Origin: Paraburkholderia aromaticivorans
GTDB taxonomy: Bacteria > Pseudomonadota > Gammaproteobacteria > Burkholderiales > Burkholderiaceae
Assembly: GCF_012689525.1 (NCBI RefSeq)
Contig: NZ_CP051515.1
Location: 1,240,001 to 1,304,000 of the forward strand
DNA length: 64,000 nt
Reading direction: 5' to 3'
A program made the position numbers and the translations under genes. The notes under the pieces were generated by a model, which was not told where the DNA came from, searched no databases, and worked only from the letters and a program-made list of their open reading frames with translations. This document shows positions 1 through 9,152 of this stretch, piece after piece. Position 1 is the stretch's first letter. Each line of letters begins with the position of its first letter.

Positions 1-15
1 CGCGATCCTGTCCAG

Positions 16-1434
<1,419 letters not shown>

Positions 1435-1498
1435 TCACATAGACAGGCCAACTGGGACGCGCCTCACGCACTCACGGATCGTCGACATGCGGTCACTC

Positions 1499-1597
1499 TC
1501 ATATGAGCGCGACGAGGAGCGGTCCCAGTAACGCCAACAGCACAGTTGCGATTGCATACGTAACGGCAAAAGGCACGTTAGGTACTGCGCTTTCTGA
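1499..1597 (-). pseudogene. C-terminal stump of an AspT/YidE-type transporter
   Basis: Read on the minus strand, an open frame ends at the TGA at 1499-1501. It encodes a hydrophobic tail (VPFAVTYAIATVLLALLGP followed by LLVALI) that resembles the last membrane segment of the aspartate:alanine exchanger / YidE-YbjL duplication family. The frame closes at a stop about 30 codons upstream, next to the two direct repeats at 1617-1682. The rest of the gene is not present. The family assignment rests on pattern recognition of a short tail. Confidence 0.45.
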
Positions 1598-1616
1598 TTA
1601 AGCCGATCCTTAAACG

Positions 1617-1682
1617 TTCCACCGCAAAAATAGATTGACTCATAGCCGATCGCAGGTCAAAATCTTTCCACTGTAAAAATAG
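1617..1682. repeat. Pair of 17-bp direct repeats, possible IS end remnant
   Basis: TTCCACCGCAAAAATAG at 1617-1633 and TTCCACTGTAAAAATAG at 1666-1682 match at 15 of 17 positions, with starts 49 bp apart. Spaced short repeats like these are typical of transposase-binding sites at the ends of IS21-family elements. They sit exactly where the AspT-like stump is broken off. No transposase gene is nearby, so only an end would remain. Confidence 0.45.
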
Positions 1683-1890
1683 CGTTCGAGTATTAACCAC
1701 GATCAAAAGAGCGCGCGCGCTGGATCTCGCTGTCAACAGTTCAAGCGCCACGACGCGTTCGGCCTCGCCAATGCTCGAACCAGGCGGACGATAGGTCTTT
1801 GCCAATGGCATGGTGCTGAAGATTCGTTCAATCGGCAATTTGCGGGTCGCCGGACATACTATTGCTGAATTAACGATAACCAAGGTGCTG
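1683..1890. other. Intergenic segment, nothing recognised
   Basis: About 210 bp between the direct repeats and the FAD monooxygenase start. No convincing coding frame, hairpin or promoter consensus was seen. It presumably contains the monooxygenase promoter. Confidence 0.4.
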
Positions 1891-1893
1891 ATG

Positions 1894-3024
1894 ATGAATG
1901 GAAACGTATTGATTTCCGGGGCGGGTGTCACGGGTCTGGCATTGGCATACTGGCTGGATCGCGCGGGGTTTGCCACCACGCTGATCGAGCAGGCCCCGGC
2001 ATTTCGCCGAGGCGGGCAAGCCGTCGACATTCGCGGTGTCGCGCTCGATGTCGTCGAGAAGATGCGATTGCTCGACGACGCCCGTGCGTTGCGAACGCGC
2101 CTGAAGGGTATGTCGATGTTCGATGCCGCCGGCAACGAAACAGAACGCACCGAGGAACGCACCTTCAGTGCGGGAAGGCTCGACAGCGACGACATCGAAA
2201 TTTTCCGCGATGACCTGTGCGAGCTTCTCATGGGCGCGATGAGTGAACGCGTCGAATTCGTCTACAACGACAGCATCCGTGCGATCGACGATCAGGGCGA
2301 CGGCGTGGTGGCGACGTTCGCGAGCGGCGTGAAGCGGAAATTCGATCTGCTGATCGGCGCCGACGGCGTCTACTCGAACGTCCGCAAACAGCGTTTGAAC
2401 GATGAACCCACGTTTGTTCATCCGTTGGGCGTGGTTCTCGCCCTTTTCTCGACGCCCAACCTGATCAATCTGCTCGATTGGCAACTTGGCCACCGGGAGG
2501 AGGGCGTCGGCTACGTGATCTATCCGAGCCGCGACAAGAGCGAACTCCGGATTGGCGTTGGCTTCGCCGCTCCGGAATCCGCGGTGTCCCGAAGCGATAT
2601 GGAAGCGCAGAAGCTGCTTGTGGCTGGGCAGTGCGCTCACCTGAAGGGCGAATTTCCCCGCTTCATCGACGCAATGAAGACGACCGATCAGTTCTACTAC
2701 AACGAGCTAGCGCAGATCCGCATGCCGTCCTGGTCCAAAGGCCGTGTCGTGCTTGCCGGCGACGCGGCATATTGCGCGTCCCCTTTCTCGGGACAAGGCA
2801 CGAGCCTCGGGCTCGTCGGCGCTTTCGTGCTGGCTTGCGAACTGGTTCGGCACTGGGATGATCCGACGCAGGCGTTTGCTGCATACGAACATCGTATGCG
2901 GCCGTATGTGGATATCAATCAGGCTCTCGTCGATCTCACTCGCGAGGGCCCGATGCCGGATCACTTATTGACGCAAGCCAAGAACGGTATCGACCTGAGC
3001 GACCTGTTGAGAGAGGCGGTATAG
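1894..3024 (+). CDS. FAD-dependent monooxygenase (PHBH/TetX-like)
   Basis: 376-residue group A flavin monooxygenase, expected to hydroxylate an aromatic or polyketide-like substrate with NAD(P)H and O2. Visible motifs are the N-terminal FAD dinucleotide fold GAGVTG (residues 9-14), the central DG motif (LLIGADGVYSNVRK) and the GD motif (VVLAGDAAYCASPFSGQG), in the usual order. I chose the second of two adjacent ATGs (1891, 1894) because AAGG at 1882-1885 is then 8 bp away. The gene stands alone and is convergent with the stress protein at 3102. The substrate is unknown. Confidence 0.85.
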   Translation: MNGNVLISGAGVTGLALAYWLDRAGFATTLIEQAPAFRRGGQAVDIRGVALDVVEKMRLLDDARALRTRLKGMSMFDAAGNETERTEERTFSAGRLDSDDIEIFRDDLCELLMGAMSERVEFVYNDSIRAIDDQGDGVVATFASGVKRKFDLLIGADGVYSNVRKQRLNDEPTFVHPLGVVLALFSTPNLINLLDWQLGHREEGVGYVIYPSRDKSELRIGVGFAAPESAVSRSDMEAQKLLVAGQCAHLKGEFPRFIDAMKTTDQFYYNELAQIRMPSWSKGRVVLAGDAAYCASPFSGQGTSLGLVGAFVLACELVRHWDDPTQAFAAYEHRMRPYVDINQALVDLTREGPMPDHLLTQAKNGIDLSDLLREAV

Positions 3025-3079
3025 CATTCGGAGCGCGGCCGATATGCGCCGGTCGCGCATTGACGGCCGCAACGCCGGC

Positions 3080-3097
3080 CCTTGCGAAGGCGCAAGG
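3080..3097. terminator. Hairpin between convergent genes
   Basis: CCTTGCG, a 4-nt loop and CGCAAGG form a perfect 7-bp stem between the convergent monooxygenase and UspA-like genes. Only a weak T-rich tail (actttc) follows on the plus strand, so efficient termination is uncertain. Confidence 0.4.
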
Positions 3098-3101
3098 ACT
3101 T

Positions 3102-3605
3102 TCAGATGCGAGCAGTAGGAACATCAGCCCAACGTGATCCGGCACGCTGCGCCGACCTCACGTTGGTCCGGTCGGCCGCGATCTGGACTGGCCTGCCGGA
3201 ACAGCGCGCTACCTCCGATGCCACGTCTTCATTTAACCAGTTCAACCAGGACGAATTCCGTTCGCCGAGAAGAATCAGGTCAGCACCCGTCTCGTCGGCA
3301 ACAGAAGCGATCGCGCGCCCAATCGTCATTCTGGCCGTCGGCAGCGTAATCATGCGGACTTCTGCTGTACGCGCCTGACTGTCCAGTACATTCCTGACAT
3401 GCGTGACCACTTCGCGTCCATGCTGCTCCATTGACTCGACAATCAGGTCGACGTAACAGTCGGCGGCTCCAATAAAACAGGGCGTCGGGTCGACTACGTG
3501 GAGCGCGACGATTTGGGCATCGTACTTTCGCGCGGCTTCGATGGCAGACGCCAGGATAGTATCGGCGGGACTTGCACTGACTGCGACGAGTATCTTTGTG
3601 AACAT
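3102..3605 (-). CDS. Universal stress protein (UspA family)
   Basis: 167-residue cytoplasmic Usp-fold protein. It has the first strand and helix (FTKILVAVSASPADT), the ALHVVDP strand, and near the C-terminus DLILLGERNSSW followed by GRPVQIA. The ATG at 3605 is preceded by GAGGT at a good distance, whereas an upstream ATG at 3647 has no such site. The canonical ATP-binding G-2x-G-9x-G(S/T) loop is degenerate here (GERNSSWLNWLNEDV), so nucleotide binding is doubtful. It is transcribed away from the dehydratase at 3786. Confidence 0.85.
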   Translation of the reverse strand: MFTKILVAVSASPADTILASAIEAARKYDAQIVALHVVDPTPCFIGAADCYVDLIVESMEQHGREVVTHVRNVLDSQARTAEVRMITLPTARMTIGRAIASVADETGADLILLGERNSSWLNWLNEDVASEVARCSGRPVQIAADRTNVRSAQRAGSRWADVPTARI

Positions 3606-3785
3606 TCTGGGTACCTCATAAATGACCAGGTAAGCCATCTTGACCACGCAGAATGAGCGCTGAATGAGTTGGAGTAGATCAGGTCGGTCCTGCTACCGGC
3701 TTCGATAATTCTCTGCTCATTGCTCGAGCGCACAATGCGTCAGACGGGGCATCACTTTGATTTCACCAGGAGGAATTCAACGACC

Positions 3786-5513
3786 ATGAGCAAAGTCACG
3801 AAAAAGCAGTTGCGAAGCCAGGCCTGGTTCGGCAAGACCGACAAGGACGGCTTTATCCATCGGTCCTGGATGAAAAACCAGGGTATCCCCCATGACGAGT
3901 TCGACGGCCGCCCAGTGATCGGCATCTGCAACACGTGGTCCGAACTGACACCGTGCAATGCGCATTTCAGGGAACTGGCCGAGTACGTGAAGAAAGGGGT
4001 CCACGAGGCGGGTGGACTGCCGCTTGAGTTCCCGGTGATGTCTCTTGGTGAATCGAACCTGCGCCCCACGGCGATGCTGTTCCGCAACCTCGCCTCGATG
4101 GATGTCGAGGAGTCAATCCGGGGAAATCCTATCGACGGTGTGATTCTGCTGGTCGGTTGTGACAAGACCACGCCGGCGTTGCTGATGGGCGCCGCCTCGT
4201 GCAATCTGCCCACGCTCGCCGTTTCGGGTGGTCCGATGCTCAACGGACGGTTCCGTGGCAGAAGCATCGGCTCGGGCACTGGCGTATGGCAGATGTCCGA
4301 GGAAGTTCGCGCCGGCACGATGTCGCAGGAAGAATTCATCAACGCCGAGTCCTGCATGAACCGCTCGCGCGGCCATTGCATGACGATGGGTACCGCATCG
4401 ACGATGGCGTCGATGGTGGAATCGCTCGGCATGGGGCTGCCGCAAAACGCGGCAATTCCTGCCGTGGATGCCCGCCGCCAGGTACTGGCCCATCTTGCCG
4501 GTCGGCAGATCGTTGAAATGGTGCGCGAAGACCTGACAATGGACAGGATCCTTACGCGCGAGGCATTCGAGAACGCAATCCGCACGAATGCGGCAATCGG
4601 CGGGTCCACCAATGCGGTCGTGCATCTGCTGGCAATTGCCCGCCGTATCGGCGTACCGCTGTCACTCGAGGACTGGGAACTCGGTTCGAACGTGCCGTGC
4701 CTCGCGAACCTGCAGCCGTCCGGCGAGTTCCTGATGGAGGACTTCTACTATGCAGGCGGCTTGCCCGCCGTGCTGCGGCAACTCGGCGAGCAGGGGCTGT
4801 TGCATCGTGATGCTTTGACAGTGAATGGCCGCACGATCTGGGAAAACGTCGCCAGCGCGGCGAACTACGATGAGCGCGTCATCACGACATTCGCACAGCC
4901 GTTCAAGCCGAAAGCCGGCATCGCGGTGCTGACAGGCAATCTTGCACCCAATGGCGCAGTGATCAAACCGTCGGCGGCGACTGCCGCGCTGCTCAAACAT
5001 CGTGGCCGGGCGGTGGTGTTCGAGAACGTCGAGGAACTGCACGCGAAGATTGACGACGACTCGCTCGATATCGACGAGCATTGTGTCATGGTACTCAAGG
5101 GGGCCGGGCCGAAAGGTTATCCGGGATTTGCCGAAGTGGGCAACATGCCTCTACCGAAAAAGGTGCTGCAAAAAGGTATCACCGACATGGTGCGGATTTC
5201 CGACGGCCGCATGAGCGGAACCGCATATGGCACGGTGGTGCTGCATGTATCGCCCGAAGCGGCGGCGGGCGGTCCACTTGCACTGGTACGTACGGACGAC
5301 ATGATCGAACTCGATGTCGAAGCGCGGCGCTTGCATCTCGACGTGGCCGAGGAGGAACTGGCTCGCCGCCGGGCTGAATGGCAAGCGCCCGAGCTGCCCG
5401 AGCGCGGGTATTACCGGCTCTACGTCAAGCACGTACTGCAGGCGGATCAGGGCGCGGATCTCGACTTCCTGGTGGGCGCCAGCGGCGCTGCGGTACCGCG
5501 TGACTCGCACTGA
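3786..5513 (+). CDS. Sugar-acid dehydratase, IlvD/Edd family (L-arabinonate dehydratase-like)
   Basis: 575-residue Fe-S dehydratase that removes water from an aldonic acid to give a 2-keto-3-deoxy acid. Cluster-ligand cysteines are visible in GICNTWSELTPCN (~res. 41-53), VGCDKTTPA (~122) and CMNRSRGHCMTMGTAS (~195-210). The C-terminal DGRMSGTAYGTVVLHVSPEA motif near residue 475 is typical. The start at 3786 follows AGGAGG at 3769. The overall sequence and the MSKV...LRSQAWF N-terminus resemble L-arabinonate dehydratases more than biosynthetic IlvD. The next gene, 16 bp away, encodes a DapA-family lyase, which supports a sugar-acid pathway. The exact sugar acid is inferred. Confidence 0.85.
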   Translation: MSKVTKKQLRSQAWFGKTDKDGFIHRSWMKNQGIPHDEFDGRPVIGICNTWSELTPCNAHFRELAEYVKKGVHEAGGLPLEFPVMSLGESNLRPTAMLFRNLASMDVEESIRGNPIDGVILLVGCDKTTPALLMGAASCNLPTLAVSGGPMLNGRFRGRSIGSGTGVWQMSEEVRAGTMSQEEFINAESCMNRSRGHCMTMGTASTMASMVESLGMGLPQNAAIPAVDARRQVLAHLAGRQIVEMVREDLTMDRILTREAFENAIRTNAAIGGSTNAVVHLLAIARRIGVPLSLEDWELGSNVPCLANLQPSGEFLMEDFYYAGGLPAVLRQLGEQGLLHRDALTVNGRTIWENVASAANYDERVITTFAQPFKPKAGIAVLTGNLAPNGAVIKPSAATAALLKHRGRAVVFENVEELHAKIDDDSLDIDEHCVMVLKGAGPKGYPGFAEVGNMPLPKKVLQKGITDMVRISDGRMSGTAYGTVVLHVSPEAAAGGPLALVRTDDMIELDVEARRLHLDVAEEELARRRAEWQAPELPERGYYRLYVKHVLQADQGADLDFLVGASGAAVPRDSH

Positions 5514-5529
5514 ACCGGACTTCAACGCC

Positions 5530-6453
5530 ATGAATACTTCAACACTTCACGATCCTGGCATTGCCGGGATATACCCCATCCTCTATGCATTCTTTGATCG
5601 CGACAACCGCCTCGACCGTGCCGCCATGCGACGGCAGGTTCAGGCGGCAATACGCGCTCAGGCCCCCGGTGTCGCGGTACTGGGACTGGCGACCGAGGTC
5701 AACAAGCTCACGCGCGCCGAGCGCGAACAGCTGATCCGCTGGGCGGCCGAGGACTGTACGGGTGAGTTGCCGCTGACGGTAACGATCAGTGGATCCTCGG
5801 TGGATGCGCAAAGGGATCTCGCTCGTTTCGCCATTGAGCAAGGTGCGGCGTGGCTGATTCTCCAGCCCCCACCGCTGTCGCCCGGCGAGGCCCCGCGGCC
5901 CGAAGCGTTCTATTTCGATTTTTTCGCCAGTGTCATGGAAGGCATCGAGGTGCCGGTCGGTATCCAGAACGCGCCCGAGTATCTGGGGGTGGGCCTCGCA
6001 CCGGCCAGCCTGCGTGCGCTCGCGACAAGGTGTCCGAATTTTCGTGTGCTCAAGGGTGAGGGACCGTCGGTCACGCTTGCCGACACGATTGCCATGGTTG
6101 GCGATCTCATGCCTGTGCTTAACGGTCGCGGCGGAATGGAACTGCTCGACAATCTGCGCGCCGGCTGCGCCGGCATGATCGTTGCGCCCGATTGCTTTGA
6201 CTGGCAGCAGCGCATCTATCGTGCCTTCCGCAGCGGCGACACGGACCAGGCCGATGCACTGTACCAACAGGTCCTGCCTGCCATCGTGTTCGTCATGCAA
6301 TCGCTGGACACGCTGATCTGCTACGGCAAGCGCATCGCGGCATGGCGTATGGGTTTCGACGTCGAGCATGATCGTGACGCAAAAATACAGCCGACCCGCT
6401 TCGGCCTGGAGGCCGCGCACCGGTTCGCCCAGACGCTGGGACCATTGCCCTGA
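5530..6453 (+). CDS. Dihydrodipicolinate synthase (DapA)-family lyase/dehydratase
   Basis: 307-residue (beta/alpha)8 class I aldolase-type enzyme. The Schiff-base lysine is in NFRVLKGEGPS (~res. 172-182), and GIYPILYAFFD near the N-terminus is the usual first strand. It lies 16 bp downstream of the IlvD/Edd dehydratase. By analogy with the non-phosphorylative pentose and hexuronate routes, it probably acts on the 2-keto-3-deoxy acid that enzyme makes, either dehydrating it or cleaving it to pyruvate and an aldehyde. The ATG at 5530 starts the conserved region; a longer frame from 5314 only overlaps the upstream gene. Substrate and direction cannot be decided from sequence. Confidence 0.82.
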   Translation: MNTSTLHDPGIAGIYPILYAFFDRDNRLDRAAMRRQVQAAIRAQAPGVAVLGLATEVNKLTRAEREQLIRWAAEDCTGELPLTVTISGSSVDAQRDLARFAIEQGAAWLILQPPPLSPGEAPRPEAFYFDFFASVMEGIEVPVGIQNAPEYLGVGLAPASLRALATRCPNFRVLKGEGPSVTLADTIAMVGDLMPVLNGRGGMELLDNLRAGCAGMIVAPDCFDWQQRIYRAFRSGDTDQADALYQQVLPAIVFVMQSLDTLICYGKRIAAWRMGFDVEHDRDAKIQPTRFGLEAAHRFAQTLGPLP

Positions 6454-6475
6454 TCAACGTGAACGGGCCTACCTG

Positions 6476-7189
6476 TTACTCATCCTGGACAGGACTCGAT
6501 TTTGAAATTTTCCCGCCACCCAGGACAAGTTTGTGGATATTGCCCGGATACACCCACTCGCGAGCTTGACGCTCGATTAAGTCCATAAATGTTGGAGGAC
6601 CGCTGCAGTAGACCTGTGTGTTCGCATGGGCGGGGCTCAGCGCGTGGTGAGTTGTCTGTATCAATCGCTCAGCAGCCAAGCCAAAATGTTGATAGACCTT
6701 GCCGTGGCTTTGAAGCGCGTCAAGTTCGTCGCGAAAGACTGCCCGTTCAGGTGAACGGGCGAAGTTGTGCAGTTCGAAGCTTTGGTTTGCCGACGCAAGC
6801 TGTCTTGCGATACCCAGGATCGACGCAGTTCCAACGCCGCCAGCAAAAAGTAACGATCGTCCGCGCCCGTCTAAAACAATTGTAGGATTCCGTGGCGTAC
6901 CAACAAATGCTTCGTCTCCCTGATTAAATGAAACGTCAGTTGTTTTCGTATCTGTGTCGCCATCATGTTGTCTCACAGCGATTACGTATCCAAGAGGTTG
7001 AGACGAAGAGCAACACAGCGGGTAAGTTTTTTCGTTGTAGTTAGCGTTGTCCAGAACAAGCGTAACGCAAGCTCCATCGGCAAAAGGCGGAACCTCGGAC
7101 CGGGACCTGGTTTGAAGTTGAACGGCATCGTATCCCTCTGCAAGTTGCCATTTCCGTGAAACGATGACTGAGACGAGGTTGTCGCGCAT
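6476..7189 (-). CDS. Phthalate dioxygenase reductase-like flavoprotein, truncated
   Basis: 237 residues resembling the reductase of Rieske oxygenases such as VanB. The flavin domain comes first, then the NAD domain with LLFAGGVGTASILGIARQL and the YCSGPPTFMDLI motif. Intact family members are about 320 residues and end in a plant-type [2Fe-2S] domain with four cysteines; here the protein stops just before that domain. The normal RxYS flavin motif also reads TYPLCCSSS. The ATG at 7189 has GGAG upstream. The gene ends 22 bp from the 3' end of the convergent DapA-like gene. It is AT-richer than its neighbours and is probably a non-functional remnant; no oxygenase partner is present. Confidence 0.65.
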   Translation of the reverse strand: MRDNLVSVIVSRKWQLAEGYDAVQLQTRSRSEVPPFADGACVTLVLDNANYNEKTYPLCCSSSQPLGYVIAVRQHDGDTDTKTTDVSFNQGDEAFVGTPRNPTIVLDGRGRSLLFAGGVGTASILGIARQLASANQSFELHNFARSPERAVFRDELDALQSHGKVYQHFGLAAERLIQTTHHALSPAHANTQVYCSGPPTFMDLIERQAREWVYPGNIHKLVLGGGKISKSSPVQDE

Positions 7190-7330
7190 GTTTTCTCCAG
7201 TAGGACCTTCACCTTCCGAAATCGGGGGTTTGTCGGTGTACGGATCGAAGTAAATGGCCGGTCTAGGACACTGATGCAAGGAGGGCTGAACGTCAAACTC
7301 AGGGTAGAACGGAACGGGAACCTCCAGCAA

Positions 7331-7568
7331 GGCGTTCGGCGCGAATACCAGTTATATAAACTCGCGAATAGTCTTCTGGGCGGTATTGCGCTTTGAAAGC
7401 GGACGGCGTCGTTACGTCGGCTCGGAGGGCGGAAGTGGGCCCAGTGGGCCCGACAAGGCTGAGTGCGTGCGGCCGGTGGTAGACCTTCCGTTTGCGTTTG
7501 GTCGGAGATTTAAACGACCGCTACGCTAGGACCAGATCGAAAAAGAGCGTGGCGTGACGGTATCGCCT
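7331..7568. other. Intergenic segment, nothing recognised
   Basis: About 240 bp between the truncated reductase and the SnoaL-like stump. A short perfect dyad, GGGCCCAGTGGGCCC, lies near 7437-7451. No coding frame is convincing. Confidence 0.4.
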
Positions 7569-7748
7569 TCAACGCTTGTCGGTGATGAAATCGCCGGTCT
7601 TGTCGCGCCTGCCCTCGCGTTGTGGCGGACGATCGTGGAAATCGTCCGCAAAGAGTTCGTTGAACAAGGCCCCTTTCGCTCGGCGCTGCACCTCTTCGGT
7701 ATTACGGCGAACAACGTCTGTAGCGGGCCCACTGATCTTAGCGGGCAT
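7569..7748 (-). pseudogene. Truncated SnoaL-like (NTF2-fold) gene
   Basis: A 59-codon frame starting at 7748 behind a GGGAGGG ribosome-binding site. Its first half matches the intact SnoaL-like protein at 21957: both contain VVRRNTEEVQ and ELFADDF in the same register. Intact members are about 145 residues, so only the first third survives before a stop at 7569-7571. It is a partial paralogue of a gene 14 kb away, indicating duplication and decay in this accessory region. Confidence 0.7.
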
Positions 7749-8260
7749 TGTTGCCCTCCCTGTTTTTGCACCCGGCTGTGGTTCGATATCTGGCGTAGGC
7801 GGCGGGAAAGCTGCGGGACTGCGACGAGAACGCGAGGAAACATGAAAAACTAAACATGATCGCCCACGACGCTCAATCTGACGAGTTCAGTAGCATGCCG
7901 AACGAATGATTTGTCCTGACTGGGGATGGGTGATGTTCGGCTCGTACGGCCGTCCAGGTGTTGCGCGGGTAAGGCTCGAAAAAAAACACATTGCCGATTG
8001 CACTTTCAATGGTCAATGTACGTGGGGGATTTCCGGTTGCCTCAGCGGTAAATGCCTCACTTATGTAGTCGCGGGTTCCCACTTCTTGTCTCCGTATACC
8101 CTTTCATCAGGGCGTTCTTGCACATCGAAGAGCCATCGAGGTGCGGTTGATTTCACGCATCTTGCGTCACGAGGCGACGCGTCAAAGCCAACTCGGCGTG
8201 GCGTGTCACCCGCTGCGATCGTTGGCAAACTCAGACGAAACGCGGCCGCCTCTCAGCGGA
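7749..8260. other. Non-coding or decayed segment with a coding-like minus-strand stretch
   Basis: About 510 bp with no complete gene. A minus-strand frame at 7873-8082 (69 codons, ending in GMLLNSSD) has protein-like composition, including TLTIESAIGNVFFFEPYPRN. I do not recognise the family, and the frame has no clear start signal. It may be another gene stump. Confidence 0.3.
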
Positions 8261-8294
8261 ATTGCTTCGGCCGATCAAGATCGGCCGAAGCAAT
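8261..8294. terminator. Perfect 16-bp inverted repeat downstream of the hydrolase gene
   Basis: ATTGCTTCGGCCGATC at 8261-8276 is followed by two bases and its exact reverse complement at 8279-8294. It lies 13 bp past the stop of the minus-strand alpha/beta hydrolase, the last gene of the hydroxyquinol operon. It would form a very stable hairpin in RNA and probably acts as a 3'-end or terminator structure, although no T-run follows on the minus strand. Confidence 0.65.
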
Positions 8295-8306
8295 TTCAAT
8301 GTCGAG

Positions 8307-9140
8307 TCAACTCTCTTCGACAAACGTCAGGAATTCATCCACTGCTGTGATGGTCTCACTCAGCTTTTCAACCTGCGGGATATGGCCGCAATCGTCAATT
8401 ATCGCCACCGTAATATCGGCGACTTCCTTCTGCCATTCTTCGGTATAGCGAACCGGTACGATTGCATCGTCGCGACCCCATACGAGCAGTACGGACGCGT
8501 TCAACCGGTGAAGGCGAGTTCGCAGACCACGTTCGGGAATCGGCCACGCAAACTTGCCGGTACAACCGAAGGCCCACACCCTGGCCGCGATGGCAGAGGC
8601 GGCGATGTTGGCGTCCTCGGGGAGCGCAAGCATCGACTGGGCGGCGCGACTCGCAGGGTCTTTGAACAGGAGTCCAGGCAACCGTTCGGCCGGGGCCGAA
8701 ATCCAGTCGATGATCGGCAGGTCTTCACGCCAGAGGCCAATCGGATCCAGAAGGATCACCCGTGAAAAAAGATCAGGAAACGTGGCTGCGAGTTCGGCCG
8801 CAAGCATCCCGCCAAACGATTGGCCGACGACAACTGGATCGTGAAGTCCGAGCGAACGAACTAGTTCTTCATAGACCAATACGACGTCCGCAAGATTGTG
8901 AATGGCGTGGATCGCGTAAGGATCGCCAGCGCTGGTGCCGGGAAACTCCGGAGCGTAGACGGTATAGCGCTGCGCAAGGTAGGACAGGAACGGATCCCAC
9001 ACAAGTCCAGCCGACGGATGAAGGTAGAGTAGTGGCGCGCCATTTCCGGCAACCTTGACGCGCATCTTGAGGCGTCCATTCCAGACCAGCAACGTTTTTT
9101 CGCTGATGGCGGGGCCCTGTGTATGAATTTCTGTAGGCAT
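8307..9140 (-). CDS. Alpha/beta hydrolase
   Basis: 277-residue alpha/beta-hydrolase-fold enzyme. The nucleophile elbow is GQSFGG (~res. 107-112), the acid is in WGRDDAIVP (~220) and the catalytic histidine in DCGHIPQ (~250). HPSAGLVWDPF near residue 42 is in the oxyanion-hole position. The start at 9140 has AAGGAG upstream, and the gene is 12 bp from the preceding LLM monooxygenase, so it is the last gene of a five-gene minus-strand operon that makes and cleaves hydroxyquinol. A role in hydrolysing an upstream ester or a ring-cleavage product is inferred. Confidence 0.85.
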   Translation of the reverse strand: MPTEIHTQGPAISEKTLLVWNGRLKMRVKVAGNGAPLLYLHPSAGLVWDPFLSYLAQRYTVYAPEFPGTSAGDPYAIHAIHNLADVVLVYEELVRSLGLHDPVVVGQSFGGMLAAELAATFPDLFSRVILLDPIGLWREDLPIIDWISAPAERLPGLLFKDPASRAAQSMLALPEDANIAASAIAARVWAFGCTGKFAWPIPERGLRTRLHRLNASVLLVWGRDDAIVPVRYTEEWQKEVADITVAIIDDCGHIPQVEKLSETITAVDEFLTFVEES

Positions 9141-9152
9141 GGGTGATCTCCT

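Noticed and set aside
1578..2231. 217-codon minus-strand frame opposite the monooxygenase start
   Set aside because: Serine/arginine-rich shadow; only the short tail at 1499-1597, in a different frame, looks like real protein remains.
5314..5529. 72-residue N-terminal extension of the DapA-like protein
   Set aside because: It overlaps the end of the dehydratase gene out of frame, and the conserved fold starts at the ATG at 5530.
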